Shown here: positions 34,385 through 43,017 of the stretch, in pieces
How positions within the stretch are numbered: position 1 is the first letter of the stretch
Layout: every line of letters begins with the position of its first letter
From: Paludibacterium sp. B53371
Lineage (GTDB): Bacteria; Pseudomonadota; Gammaproteobacteria; Burkholderiales; Chromobacteriaceae
Direction of reading: 5' to 3'
Assembly (NCBI RefSeq): GCF_018802765.1
Contig: NZ_CP069163.1
Span: 992,001 to 1,056,000 of the forward strand
Length of the DNA stretch: 64,000 nucleotides
Notes under the pieces: generated by a model
The model's database searches: none
The model's input: the letters and a program-made list of their open reading frames with translations, nothing else
Told to the model about the DNA's origin: nothing
Program-made: the position numbers and the translations under genes

Positions 34385-35563
34385 TTACTGCCTGGCTGTC
34401 TGCCGCCAGACGAAGACCCCGTGTCCCTGGTCGCGGGTGTCCGAGCTGCCGACGATCGTCGAGCCATCTGCGGACACTGCCAGCGCCGCGGACATGTCCC
34501 CGCCCAGTGTGCCGAGATCCTCCATGACACCATCCTTGACCGAGTAGCGGAAGGCATGCTCAACATACGAGCGGGTTGAGGAAACCCCGACTACCGTCGA
34601 GCCATCAGCCGAAACGGCCGTCGCCATCGAGAAATGTCCGCCCAGCGTGCCGATATCGACCAGCTTGCCACCCGGTTGATAGATGAAGGCATGCTGATCG
34701 CCGTTCTTCAGCGCCGCCCAGCCAACGACCAGTTGACCATTGGCCGATACCCCGGTTGCTTCCGAGTTATTACCGCCAAAGGTGCCCAGGTCTGTGGCCG
34801 ACTGATTTGGTCCGACATAGAAGGCGTGACTTTGCCACGAAGGGGTATCCGCTTTGCCGACAATGGTCTGGCCATTGCGCGAGACGGCATTCGGCGTCAC
34901 GGTGGCGCCACCCAGCGAACCTGCGTATTGCAGGCCATCGGTGCGGCTGTAACGGAATACTTGCTGGCCAAAACCGATTCGGTCGGCCACCCCGGTCACC
35001 ACGCGACCATTGGCAGAGACGGCCGTGGCACTGGAACTGCCGGGAATGTCCAGCTGTTCCATACGGTTATGTTTCCAGAGCGCGGCATGGTTGATGCCAT
35101 CCCGCTGAACACTACCCACCAGAACCGAGCCATCGCGCGAGGCAGCATGAACTTCAGACTCATCATGGCTCAGAGCGCGGTAATCGCTGTCCCCGCCCTT
35201 CACGTCGACCATCGCTGCAATGTGATCACAATTGCCAGAGCGGTTCCAGCCAAACAGCGTAGACCCATCGCCGGAAAGCCCTGAAAATTCGGAATAACCA
35301 CTGGCGGTTAGTGTCAGTTCGCGTGGTGCGCCAGCGCGAATGATGTACTGATGCAGCTCATGGTCTGTATTCTCCGGGAAGGCATCATTGGCTGTGCTTT
35401 GCACATAGGTGGTTTTGCCATCCTGAGACAGAGACAGACCCTGGTAGATGACAAAGTGTCCATTGGGAGAAAGATCTGTCATCTGGCCAGCCTGAGCGGC
35501 CTGCGCGCCGGATACGGATGCGGCCATCAGCAGAACGAGTTGTGGAATACGCTTCAAAGTCAT
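34385..35563 (-). CDS. Exported HAF-repeat protein
   Basis: A 392-residue protein with a signal peptide (LVLLMAASVSGAQAAQA) and a start ATG preceded by GGGGA. The mature protein is built of repeating units of about 45 residues with the pattern DLGTLGG...AxAVSADGSTVVG...HAFRY, recurring at least six times (for example DLGTFGGNNSEATGVSANGQLVVGW, DIGTLGGHFSMATAVSADGS, DLGTLGGDMSAALAVSADGS), typical of HAF repeats and predicted to form a beta-propeller-like fold. In many homologues such repeats are the passenger of an autotransporter; no outer-membrane barrel is present here, so it is probably periplasmic or released. Confidence 0.85.
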   Translation of the reverse strand: MTLKRIPQLVLLMAASVSGAQAAQAGQMTDLSPNGHFVIYQGLSLSQDGKTTYVQSTANDAFPENTDHELHQYIIRAGAPRELTLTASGYSEFSGLSGDGSTLFGWNRSGNCDHIAAMVDVKGGDSDYRALSHDESEVHAASRDGSVLVGSVQRDGINHAALWKHNRMEQLDIPGSSSATAVSANGRVVTGVADRIGFGQQVFRYSRTDGLQYAGSLGGATVTPNAVSRNGQTIVGKADTPSWQSHAFYVGPNQSATDLGTFGGNNSEATGVSANGQLVVGWAALKNGDQHAFIYQPGGKLVDIGTLGGHFSMATAVSADGSTVVGVSSTRSYVEHAFRYSVKDGVMEDLGTLGGDMSAALAVSADGSTIVGSSDTRDQGHGVFVWRQTARQ

Positions 35564-35805
35564 AGTGAATCCCCATTGGTAAACGAAGGTAGAAGAGTAG
35601 GGCGCGGTTCAGCGAATGACCGATCAGACGAGTCGGAAATGCCTTGCACCAGATTTCTGGCGTGAGCCGATTCCGGCAGCGTCATGACAGCGATGAGACT
35701 GGTCTTCGGACGGGGGGCGGCCAGATAAAATGCCAGGCGATTAGCCCACGTATTCTTCATACAGGTGTAAACTGGCTGCCGTCTCAAGCTCGAAAGAATC
35801 TGACC

Positions 35806-37095
35806 ATGAAACAGATGCATGCAGACCGTCGCTCCCGCCTGATGGCACAAATCGGTTCCGGTGTCGTGGTGTTGGCCACCGCGCCCGAAGCCATTCGCAA
35901 TGCCGATACGCATTATCCCTACCGTCCTGACAGCCACTTCTGGTACCTGACCGGCTTTGGCGAGCCGGGGGCCGTGCTGGTGCTGGATGCCAGCAACAAG
36001 CGCAGCATCCTGTTTTGTCGTGAAAAGGATCCTGACCGCGAAGTATGGGATGGCTTCCGTTACGGGCCGGAAGGCGCGAAACAGGAATTCGGTTTTGACG
36101 AAGCCTATGTGATCGGTGAGCTCGACAGTCGCATGCCGGATATCCTGGCCGGCCAACCGGAAGTGCACTGGCCGGTGGGGCGCAATCCTTCCTTCGATGT
36201 ACGCGTCAATGGCTGGCTTGATGAGCTGCGTGCCCGTTTCCGTACCGGCGTCGAAGTCCCGTCCCGTTTTGGCGATGTGCTCGCTCTGCTGGACGAAATG
36301 CGGCTGATCAAGGACGAATACGAAATCGGCATTCTGCGTCGTGCCGGCAAGATTTCTGCCGAAGCCCATGTGCGCGCCATGCAGGCTACCCGCCCGGGCA
36401 TGAATGAATACCAGATCGAAGCCGAGCTGCTGCATACCTTCATTCGCCACGGGGCGCGCTTCCCCTCCTATGAAAGCATTGTGGCCGGCGGCGCCAATGC
36501 CTGCACGCTGCACTATGTCGGCAATAACCACCGGCTCAACGATGGCGAGCTGCTGCTGATCGATGCCGGTTGCGAGCTCAATGGCTACGCCGGCGACATC
36601 ACGCGGACCTTCCCGATCAATGGCAAGTTCACCGCGGCACAACGGGATGTCTACGAGATCGTGCTGGCGGCCGAGCTGGCAGCCATCGACACGCTGCGCC
36701 CCGGTGCACGCCTCAACGAGCCGGGCGATGCCGCCTTGCGCGTGCTGGCTCAGGGCATGATCGACCTGAAGCTGCTCGGCGGCACCGTCGACGGCATTAT
36801 CGAGTCGGAGGCCTACCGTCAGTTTTACATGCATGGTGTCGGCCACATGATCGGCCTGGACGTGCACGATGTCGGCAAGCGCAAGGTCAACGGCGAGTGG
36901 CGCGAATTCAAACCGGGCATGTGCACGACCATCGAGCCGGGGCTTTACATCCGCCCGGCCGACAATGTCCCGGCGGCACTGCACAATATCGGCATCCGGA
37001 TCGAGGACGATGTGCTGATTACCCGTGATGGCCGTGAAATCTACACGTCGGAAGTGCCCAAGCGCATTGATGACATTGAAGCATTGATGGCCTGA
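35806..37095 (+). CDS. pepP: Xaa-Pro aminopeptidase (aminopeptidase P II)
   Basis: A 429-residue M24B metallopeptidase that removes N-terminal residues next to proline. The dinuclear-metal ligands align with E. coli PepP: D253 and D264 (LLIDAGCELNGYAGDITRTFP), H347 (HGVGHMIGLDVHD), E377 (TTIEPGLYI) and E400 (IRIEDDVL). The ATG at 35806 gives the family length; the longer frame upstream is unsupported. It heads a run pepP-ubiH-ubiH2-dsbC, the same pairing of pepP with ubiH seen in E. coli. Confidence 0.96.
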   Translation: MKQMHADRRSRLMAQIGSGVVVLATAPEAIRNADTHYPYRPDSHFWYLTGFGEPGAVLVLDASNKRSILFCREKDPDREVWDGFRYGPEGAKQEFGFDEAYVIGELDSRMPDILAGQPEVHWPVGRNPSFDVRVNGWLDELRARFRTGVEVPSRFGDVLALLDEMRLIKDEYEIGILRRAGKISAEAHVRAMQATRPGMNEYQIEAELLHTFIRHGARFPSYESIVAGGANACTLHYVGNNHRLNDGELLLIDAGCELNGYAGDITRTFPINGKFTAAQRDVYEIVLAAELAAIDTLRPGARLNEPGDAALRVLAQGMIDLKLLGGTVDGIIESEAYRQFYMHGVGHMIGLDVHDVGKRKVNGEWREFKPGMCTTIEPGLYIRPADNVPAALHNIGIRIEDDVLITRDGREIYTSEVPKRIDDIEALMA

Positions 37096-37112
37096 TGGGG
37101 GCACGGCAAGCC

Positions 37113-38285
37113 ATGTCTTCCGCTCTGCTGCATGCGGATGTCGCCGTTGTCGGCGGCGGGCCGGCCGGTGCCCTGGCCGCCCTGCTGCTGACCCGTCAGG
37201 GCCGGCGCGTCATCCTGCTGGAGGCTCGCCAGGCCGGTGAGCCGCTGCGCGATGCCCGCGCGCTCGCCCTGTCCAGTGCCAGTCAGCAGCAGCTGCAGGC
37301 GGCAGGAGCCTGGCCGGACGATTTGCCTGCCACGGCGATCGATACCGTGCATGTGTCCCAGCAGGGCTGCTGGGGCCGTACGCTGATCCGGGCGGCAGAC
37401 GTTGGTCTGCCGCATCTGGGACAGGTGGTCGATTATCCGGCACTGACCCTGGCGCTGGATGCCCGGCTGGCTGCCGCGGGGGTGACCGTGCTGTGGGGCT
37501 GTCGGGTCGATGACCTGCAGTCGCTGGCCGGCTACGTCTGCGTGCGTTATCGCGAAGCCGGCCATGAAGGTGCCGTGACCGCCAGACTGGCCATTCTGGC
37601 CGAGGGCGGGGCGCTGATCGAACGCCTTCCCGGTGTACGTCGTCGCGAGCACGACTACCAGCAGTCCGCCGTGCTGGCGCAGGTCCATTTCGAACAGCCG
37701 CACCAGGGCGTGGCCTACGAACGTTTCAGCCAGGACGGACCCCTGGCGCTGCTGCCTCACGGTGATGGCTGCATGCTGGTCTGGACCCGCTCCCCGGCAC
37801 AGGCCGAAGCGATGAAAGCGGCGGCTCCCGAGGTGTTGGCCTCTGCGCTGCAGCAGGCTTTTGGGGACCGGATGGGGGCCGTGCGTGCCGTCGGGGAGGT
37901 GGCCACCTTCCCCTTGCGCCTGAAGCAGGCCAGCCGGGTCGTCGGCCAGCGAGTGGTGCTGATCGGCAATGCGGCGCAAACCGTCCATCCGGTTGCGGCG
38001 CAGGGACTCAATCTCGGCATCCGCGATGCCATGGCCCTGACCCGCATTCTTGACGGAGCGGAAGATCCGGGTGCCGCCCATTTGCTGGCGCGACATGCCG
38101 CAGCACGCCAGCGCGACACCCGTGCTGTCATCGGCTTTACCCATGGCCTGATGCATTTGTTCGAGTCGCGTGACCCGCTGCTCGGGCTGGCACGGGCGGC
38201 CGGCATGAATCTGCTGGATGCGTTGCCCCCGCTGCGCAAGCGCTTTGCCGGTCATCTGGTCTTTGGTGTAGGAGCCGGACAATGA
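37113..38285 (+). CDS. ubiH: 2-octaprenyl-6-methoxyphenol hydroxylase UbiH-type
   Basis: A 390-residue FAD-dependent monooxygenase of ubiquinone synthesis. The FAD Rossmann motif is VAVVGGGPAGALAALLL, and the second FAD motif is VVLIGNAAQTVHPVAAQGLNLG, whose GNAAQ form is typical of UbiH rather than UbiF/UbiI (GDAAH). The start is uncertain: ATG at 37113 is used; ATG at 37095, overlapping the pepP stop, would add six residues. It overlaps the next hydroxylase gene by 4 bp. Confidence 0.88.
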   Translation: MSSALLHADVAVVGGGPAGALAALLLTRQGRRVILLEARQAGEPLRDARALALSSASQQQLQAAGAWPDDLPATAIDTVHVSQQGCWGRTLIRAADVGLPHLGQVVDYPALTLALDARLAAAGVTVLWGCRVDDLQSLAGYVCVRYREAGHEGAVTARLAILAEGGALIERLPGVRRREHDYQQSAVLAQVHFEQPHQGVAYERFSQDGPLALLPHGDGCMLVWTRSPAQAEAMKAAAPEVLASALQQAFGDRMGAVRAVGEVATFPLRLKQASRVVGQRVVLIGNAAQTVHPVAAQGLNLGIRDAMALTRILDGAEDPGAAHLLARHAAARQRDTRAVIGFTHGLMHLFESRDPLLGLARAAGMNLLDALPPLRKRFAGHLVFGVGAGQ

Positions 38286-39433
38286 GTCAGACAGATTTCG
38301 ACGTCCTGGTCAGCGGAGGCGGGCTGGTCGGGGCCAGCCTGGCGCTGGCGCTGGCACGTCAGGGGCGCTCGGTCGCCCTGCTCGAACCGCATCCGCAGGG
38401 ACAGGACGGGCTGATGCAAGGCTGGGATGCCCGCATTTACGCCGTCAGTCCGCAAAACCGCGATTTTCTCGCCCGTCTTGGTGCCTGGCCCGATGCCAGC
38501 CGGATCGGCCGCATCGCCAGCATGGATGTGCGTGGCGACCGGGATGGCCGCCTGACCTTCAGTGCTGCCGAGATCGGTGAAAGCGAACTGGCGGCGATCG
38601 CCGAGAATCGCTGGATGCTGGCGGCGCTCTGGCGAGCCATCGCCGACAGCGAGATCACCGTGATCCATGGTCGTGCCGCGGCCTGCGACTGCCAGGCCGG
38701 TCAGGCCAGGCTGACGCTGGAGGATGGCCGGGTGCTGACGGCGGCACTGCTGGCCGGCGCCGATGGCGCCCAGTCCTGGCTGCGGCAGGCAGCCGGCATC
38801 GAAGTGGCCGTCCGGGCCTATGGCCAGTCAGGGGTGGTGGCGAACTTTGCCTGCGAAGTGCCGCACGGCGATTGTGCCAGGCAATGGTTCCTCGGTGATG
38901 CGGTACTGGCCTGGTTGCCGCTGCCCGGGAACCGAATTTCTATTGTATGGTCTACATCCGATTCCGAGCGATTGGTCAGAATGCCGGCAGACGAGCTGGC
39001 GGAGACCGTCTCGGCGGCGGGCGGTCATGCCCTTGGCGCCCTGCAGAGTCTGACGCCGGCGGCCGCATTCCCTTTGCGCCTGCTGCGTCCGCAGACCGTG
39101 ATTCATCCCCGGCTGGCCTTGCTGGGCGATGCCGCGCATACCGTGCATCCGCTGGCAGGGCAGGGGGTCAATCTCGGTTTTCAGGATGCCGCGACCCTGG
39201 CCGCGCTCATCGGTCGTCAGGGCGATCCCGGCGACTGGGCATTGCTGCGCCGCTACGAGCGCAGCCGCAAGGAGGCGGTGCTGACCATGCAGTTGACCTG
39301 CGATGGTCTGTTCCGGCTGTTTCACCAGTCGTCTTTGCCCGGGCTGGCGCAGCTGCGCAACCGTGGCCTGTCGCTGGTCAATCATCTCGCCCCGCTCAAG
39401 CGGCAACTGGCCCGCCATGCGGTGGGCTTTTAA
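38282..39433 (+). CDS. UbiH/UbiF/UbiI-family FAD-dependent hydroxylase
   Basis: A 383-residue paralogue of the preceding gene. FAD motifs are VLVSGGGLVGASLALAL and ALLGDAAHTVHPLAGQGVNLGFQDA, and ARIYAVSPQNRDFLARLGAWP is typical of the family. It probably hydroxylates another ring position in ubiquinone synthesis (UbiI- or UbiF-like); which one cannot be told from sequence alone. Coupled to ubiH by the ATGA overlap. Confidence 0.9.
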   Translation: MSQTDFDVLVSGGGLVGASLALALARQGRSVALLEPHPQGQDGLMQGWDARIYAVSPQNRDFLARLGAWPDASRIGRIASMDVRGDRDGRLTFSAAEIGESELAAIAENRWMLAALWRAIADSEITVIHGRAAACDCQAGQARLTLEDGRVLTAALLAGADGAQSWLRQAAGIEVAVRAYGQSGVVANFACEVPHGDCARQWFLGDAVLAWLPLPGNRISIVWSTSDSERLVRMPADELAETVSAAGGHALGALQSLTPAAAFPLRLLRPQTVIHPRLALLGDAAHTVHPLAGQGVNLGFQDAATLAALIGRQGDPGDWALLRRYERSRKEAVLTMQLTCDGLFRLFHQSSLPGLAQLRNRGLSLVNHLAPLKRQLARHAVGF

Positions 39434-39444
39434 CAAGGATAGAC

Positions 39445-40188
39445 ATGAACAAAACCCTGATTCGCCTGGCGCTGGCCGGGATCATGCCGGCTCTGCTGTC
39501 CTGCAGCGCCAATGCCGACAACAATGCGGGCAATGCCAGCCTGACGGCGGTGAAAAAGGCCTTCGAGCAACGTTTCAGCGACCGCAAGGTGCTGGATGTG
39601 CGCCCCACGCCGCTCAAGGGTATTTATGAGGTGGATGTCCAGGGTAATCAGGTGGTGTATGTCGACCAGAAGGTCAGCTATCTGTTTGTCGGCGATCTGA
39701 TCGATGTCAAGAGTGGTCAAAGCCTGACCGAGGCACGTCAGGCCGATCTGAGCCAGGTGTCCTGGAATAGCCTGCCGCTGAATGATGCCATCAAGGAAGT
39801 GCGCGGCAACGGCGCCCGCAAGCTGGCGGTCTTTACCGATCCGGACTGTCCGTTCTGCCACCAGCTGGAAAAGCAGAGTCTCGCCGGTGTGGACAATGTC
39901 ACCATCTACACCTTCCTGTTTCCGCTGACCCAGCTGCATCCGGATGCGTTGCACAAATCGCAGCAAATCTGGTGTGCTGAAGATTCTCTCAAGGCCTGGA
40001 AGTCCTGGATGGATGATGGCGTGAAGCCGGTTGGCGAAGGCAAGTGCGCGACGCCGATCGAGCGAAACCTGGCTTTGGGTGAAAAGCTGGGGGTAAATGG
40101 CACGCCGGCCCTGATCTTCGGAAATGGGCGCCTGGTGGCCGGCGCGATTCCCAAGGCTCAGCTGGAGCAACTGCTCGACGCGCGCTGA
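39445..40188 (+). CDS. dsbC: Thiol:disulfide interchange protein DsbC
   Basis: A 247-residue periplasmic disulfide isomerase. The signal region is MNKTLIRLALAGIMPALLSC; the cysteine at its end could make it a lipoprotein, though LLSC is not an ideal lipobox. The dimerisation domain (KVLDVRPTPLKGIYEVDVQ) is followed by the thioredoxin domain with active site C135-P-F-C138, a structural pair C177/C201 and cis-Pro in NGTPALIF. AAGGA precedes the start, 11 bp after the hydroxylase gene. A strong terminator follows, and then a degenerate paralogue. Confidence 0.95.
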   Translation: MNKTLIRLALAGIMPALLSCSANADNNAGNASLTAVKKAFEQRFSDRKVLDVRPTPLKGIYEVDVQGNQVVYVDQKVSYLFVGDLIDVKSGQSLTEARQADLSQVSWNSLPLNDAIKEVRGNGARKLAVFTDPDCPFCHQLEKQSLAGVDNVTIYTFLFPLTQLHPDALHKSQQIWCAEDSLKAWKSWMDDGVKPVGEGKCATPIERNLALGEKLGVNGTPALIFGNGRLVAGAIPKAQLEQLLDAR

Positions 40189-40250
40189 GTCGGTCAATTC
40201 GGACGGTTATTGTCGGGTTATTGATCAGGATTTGGCTGTCATCCCTCCCT

Positions 40251-40290
40251 AAAATCTTCCGCCTCGATGGTCGATGCGGAAGATTTTTTC
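40251..40290 (+). terminator. Terminator of the pepP-dsbC run
   Basis: AAAATCTTCCGC at 40251-40262 pairs perfectly with GCGGAAGATTTT at 40276-40287 and a short T run follows. The terminator ends one base before the ATG of the dsbC paralogue. Confidence 0.88.
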
Positions 40291-41037
40291 ATGTTCAGAG
40301 TCCTGCTGCTTTGTCTGTTGCTGTGTGCCTGCCATCCTGCACCGCACAGGGCTTTTCTGACAGATGGCCGTGGGGATGTGTTGCAACAGGCAAGGCAACA
40401 GGCAAGCCGAGAGTCGGGTTCGGGGCAAGGCATGCAGCCCATGATTTTTAGCAATGGACAAGTCGGCTATCTGGCAGGAGGGGGACGTTATCTGATCCTG
40501 TGTGCAAACAGCTGTACCCTGCCGGGAGGGCGTGAGGAAGAACTGGGTGGATGGCGTGTCTTGCATCAAAGCACCAGCCCGCTTCCCGGGCTGGATGAGC
40601 TGTAGTTGGACGCCGGACAGATTGTCTATGCCGATCCAGACCGGAAGACTGTGCTCTGGGGACATCTGATCGATCTGCGTGATGGCCTCGATCTGACCCG
40701 GGCACATGCCGCCTGGTTGGAGCAGGGGCGCTGGCGAAATTTGCCGCTGTCCTCTGCCGGTGTCGTCACGCAGGGAAACGGCAATCTGCAACTTGCCTTG
40801 CTCAGCGGTGGCCACCCTGTGGGCGCATTACAGCAGGCGCTGACGCACTTGCCGGATCTCACCGTCTATCTGTTGCCGGGCAGCCCTGACGTCGATCCGG
40901 CCCTGCTGCCGGCTCTGGTCCGGCCGGACGGGCAGCTGCTCAGTCTGGCCGGGTTGCAGAATGCGCAGCAACCTTTTCTTTCCGGTTTGATTCGCAGCTG
41001 GCTGGAGCAAGGCGCTACCAGCGCCTGGCAGGGATGA
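40291..41037 (+). pseudogene. Degenerate DsbC paralogue with in-frame TAG and no CxxC active site
   Basis: One frame runs for 104 codons from ATG 40291, meets TAG at 40603-40605, and continues open for 143 codons to 41037. Both halves align with the adjacent DsbC: before the stop WRVLHQSTSPLPGLDEL matches RKVLDVRPTPLKGIYEV, and after it LDAGQIVYADP...HLIDLRDGLDLTRA matches the Q-V-V-Y...LIDVKSGQSLTEA stretch, continuing through NLPLSSAGVVTQGNGNLQLALLSGG. CPFC is replaced by HPVG and the cis-Pro part is missing. The N-terminus (LLLCLLLCAC) is a lipoprotein signal. It has no promoter of its own and starts directly at the dsbC terminator. Either a decayed duplicate or a dead isomerase interrupted by a recent mutation. 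Confidence 0.8.
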
Positions 41038-41105
41038 TGAAACCGGGTGTTTTTCGTGTATATTAATGCCGTTGGGCTAACACAATACAACATCAAGGAA
41101 GAAAC

Positions 41106-41366
41106 ATGTCTGATCTGCAAACCCTGTTCACCCAGGCTCAGGCCGATGTCAAAACCCTGTCCGAGCGCCCGGACAATCAGACCCTGCTGCAGCTCTACGC
41201 CCTGTTCAAGCAGGCGACCGAAGGCGATGCCCATGGCGAACGTCCCGGCATGATGGATTTCATCAACCGCGCCAAGTTCGATGCCTGGGAAAAGCTCAAG
41301 GGCACCTCTGCCGATGAGGCCATGCAAGGCTACATCGACGTGGTCAAGGGCCTGCTCGAAGCCTGA
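41106..41366 (+). CDS. Acyl-CoA-binding protein
   Basis: An 86-residue ACBP. The four-helix ACBP motifs are present: FTQAQADVKTL, NQTLLQLYALFKQATEGDA, MMDFINRAKFDAWEKLKG with the acyl-CoA-contacting lysines and tryptophan, and EAMQGYIDVVKGLL. It binds medium- to long-chain acyl-CoA esters in the cytoplasm. Less common in bacteria than in eukaryotes but known from several Proteobacteria. AAGGAAGAAAC precedes the ATG, and a strong terminator follows, so it is a single-gene unit. Confidence 0.95.
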   Translation: MSDLQTLFTQAQADVKTLSERPDNQTLLQLYALFKQATEGDAHGERPGMMDFINRAKFDAWEKLKGTSADEAMQGYIDVVKGLLEA

Positions 41367-41375
41367 TCACGCGTG

Positions 41376-41408
41376 ACAAAGGGGGGCTGGTCCCCCCTCT
41401 TTTGTTTT
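41376..41408 (+). terminator. Terminator of the acyl-CoA-binding protein gene
   Basis: AAAGGGGGG pairs with CCCCCCTcTTT around CTGGT, followed by TTTTGTTTT. It begins about 10 bases after the stop codon. Confidence 0.9.
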
Positions 41409-41451
41409 GAAATACCTCCATTCAATCATTACCCTTCAAGGATTCGTCGAA

Positions 41452-41469
41452 ATGAGCCTGCGCACCTGA
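41452..41469 (+). CDS. Possible five-codon leader ORF (MSLRT) before the ABC-F gene
   Basis: ATG AGC CTG CGC ACC TGA has AAGGA nine bases upstream and ends 53 bases before the ABC-F start. Between them are small hairpins (CCCG-ATAA-CGGG at 41473-41484 and GGGCA...TGCCC at 41482-41504). Short leader peptides often control ABC-F resistance genes by ribosome stalling. Chance occurrence cannot be excluded. Confidence 0.35.
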   Translation: MSLRT

Positions 41470-41522
41470 CCGCCCGATAACGGGCAACCCACGTTTTACT
41501 GCCCATCCTGCGGGAGGTGTTC

Positions 41523-42923
41523 ATGTCGATGATTCAATGGCAAGGCCTGAGCCTTGTCTTCCCCCATAAAACCTGCTTCAGCGAATTTTCCGGCCAACTG
41601 GACTGGGGCTGCCGCATTGCCATTGTCGGTGATAACGGCAGCGGCAAATCGTCGTTGCTGCGAATGTTGGCCGGCCTGCAGTCACCCTCCGAGGGCCGGC
41701 TGCAGATGGAGCCCTTGCTGCGTCTGGGCCATGTGCCACAGGTACTGGATGGTGACCTGAAGCTCAGTGGCGGCCAGCGGGTGAACCAGGCGCTCAGCCA
41801 GGCCCTGGCAGAACAGCCCGATCTGTTGTTGCTCGACGAGCCCAGCAATCATCTGGATACCGCCAACCGCCGTGCCATGCTGCGCATGCTGCAGCATTTT
41901 CACGGCGGATTGCTGCTGGTCACGCACGATGAAACCTGGATGAACACATTGTGTGACACCCTGTGGATCGTCGCCGATGGCCAGATCCGGGTGTTTCACG
42001 GCCGCTATCAGGACTACCTGGCTGAACGTGCCGGCCAGCATGCCGCCCTGCAACGGCAGCGCGACCTGCTGCGGCGCGAACAGCAGGGTGCCCACCAGCG
42101 GTTGATGCAGGAGCAACAGCGAGCCAGCCATGCCCGTCAGCGCGGTGAAAAGGCCATCCGCGAACGGCGCTGGGCGACCGTCAAGTCGGCGACCAAGCTG
42201 GGGCGAGGCAACACCACGGCGGTCGACAACCGGGCTGACCTACTGACTCGGCAACAGACGCTGGGGGACGAACTGGCGCGCCTCAGTCCTGGCGAGGTGA
42301 TCAGTCCGGCGTTTTTCCTGCCCCCGCAAGCCCGACATGCCCGGGGACCGGTGGTGCAGGTGAGTGATGGCCTGATTGGCCATGAGCGAGTGATCGCCGG
42401 ACCACTGCATCTGGTGATCCGGTCGGGCGAGCGCTGGCTGCTCGGTGGTGCCAACGGCAGCGGCAAATCCACGCTGGCGCGCGCACTGCTCGGCGAGACG
42501 GCCTTGCGTCTGGGTGGACAGTGGCAGACACCGCCAAGGCAGGAGATCGGCTATCTCGATCAACACTATGCCAACCTGCCCGCCGACCAGACTGTCCTGG
42601 CGGTATTGCAGCAGACGGTTCCCGACTGGGCGCCCAGTGCGCTGCGCCACCACCTGAGCCGGTTCCTGTTTCGTGGTGATGGCGCGGTGCAGACCCTGGT
42701 CCGTGCCCTGTCTGGTGGCGAGCGCGCACGGCTGTCGCTGGCCTGTCTGGCTGCTCGTCCACCACAGTTGTTGATTCTGGACGAGATCAGCAACAACCTG
42801 GATGGCCGGGCGCGCCAGCATGTGACCTCGATCCTGCATGACTATCCGGGCACCCTGCTGCTGATCAGCCACGATGAGGCACTGGTGCAACAACTGGGGG
42901 AAATGCGGCGCCTGAATTTGTAA
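41523..42923 (+). CDS. ABC-F family ATPase
   Basis: A 466-residue soluble protein with two ATP-binding cassettes and no membrane helices. Cassette 1 has Walker A GDNGSGKSS, signature LSGGQ and Walker B LLLLDEPSNHLD; cassette 2 has GGANGSGKST, LSGGE and LLILDEISNNLD. They are joined by a basic, Gln/Arg-rich linker (about residues 180-250) of the kind that reaches into the ribosome. ABC-F proteins act on translating ribosomes, some protecting them from antibiotics. The first catalytic glutamate is E, so ATPase activity is expected. The start is set by GGGAGG 5 bases upstream of ATG 41523. Confidence 0.88.
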   Translation: MSMIQWQGLSLVFPHKTCFSEFSGQLDWGCRIAIVGDNGSGKSSLLRMLAGLQSPSEGRLQMEPLLRLGHVPQVLDGDLKLSGGQRVNQALSQALAEQPDLLLLDEPSNHLDTANRRAMLRMLQHFHGGLLLVTHDETWMNTLCDTLWIVADGQIRVFHGRYQDYLAERAGQHAALQRQRDLLRREQQGAHQRLMQEQQRASHARQRGEKAIRERRWATVKSATKLGRGNTTAVDNRADLLTRQQTLGDELARLSPGEVISPAFFLPPQARHARGPVVQVSDGLIGHERVIAGPLHLVIRSGERWLLGGANGSGKSTLARALLGETALRLGGQWQTPPRQEIGYLDQHYANLPADQTVLAVLQQTVPDWAPSALRHHLSRFLFRGDGAVQTLVRALSGGERARLSLACLAARPPQLLILDEISNNLDGRARQHVTSILHDYPGTLLLISHDEALVQQLGEMRRLNL

Positions 42924-42968
42924 ACCCAGTGCCACTGCTGGTTAGCAATTGTGAAGAGGGCCGGCAAG

Positions 42969-42996
42969 TTGATATCCATAATGTTATTATTATTAG
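42969..42996 (+). promoter_or_regulatory. Sigma70-type promoter of the DHA2 exporter gene
   Basis: TTGATA at 42969-42974 and TATTAG at 42991-42996 are 16 bases apart. The region carries a run of TTATTATTATT that makes the exact -10 ambiguous. Confidence 0.5.
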
Positions 42997-43017
42997 GTAA
43001 CTATTGGATAGAGACTC

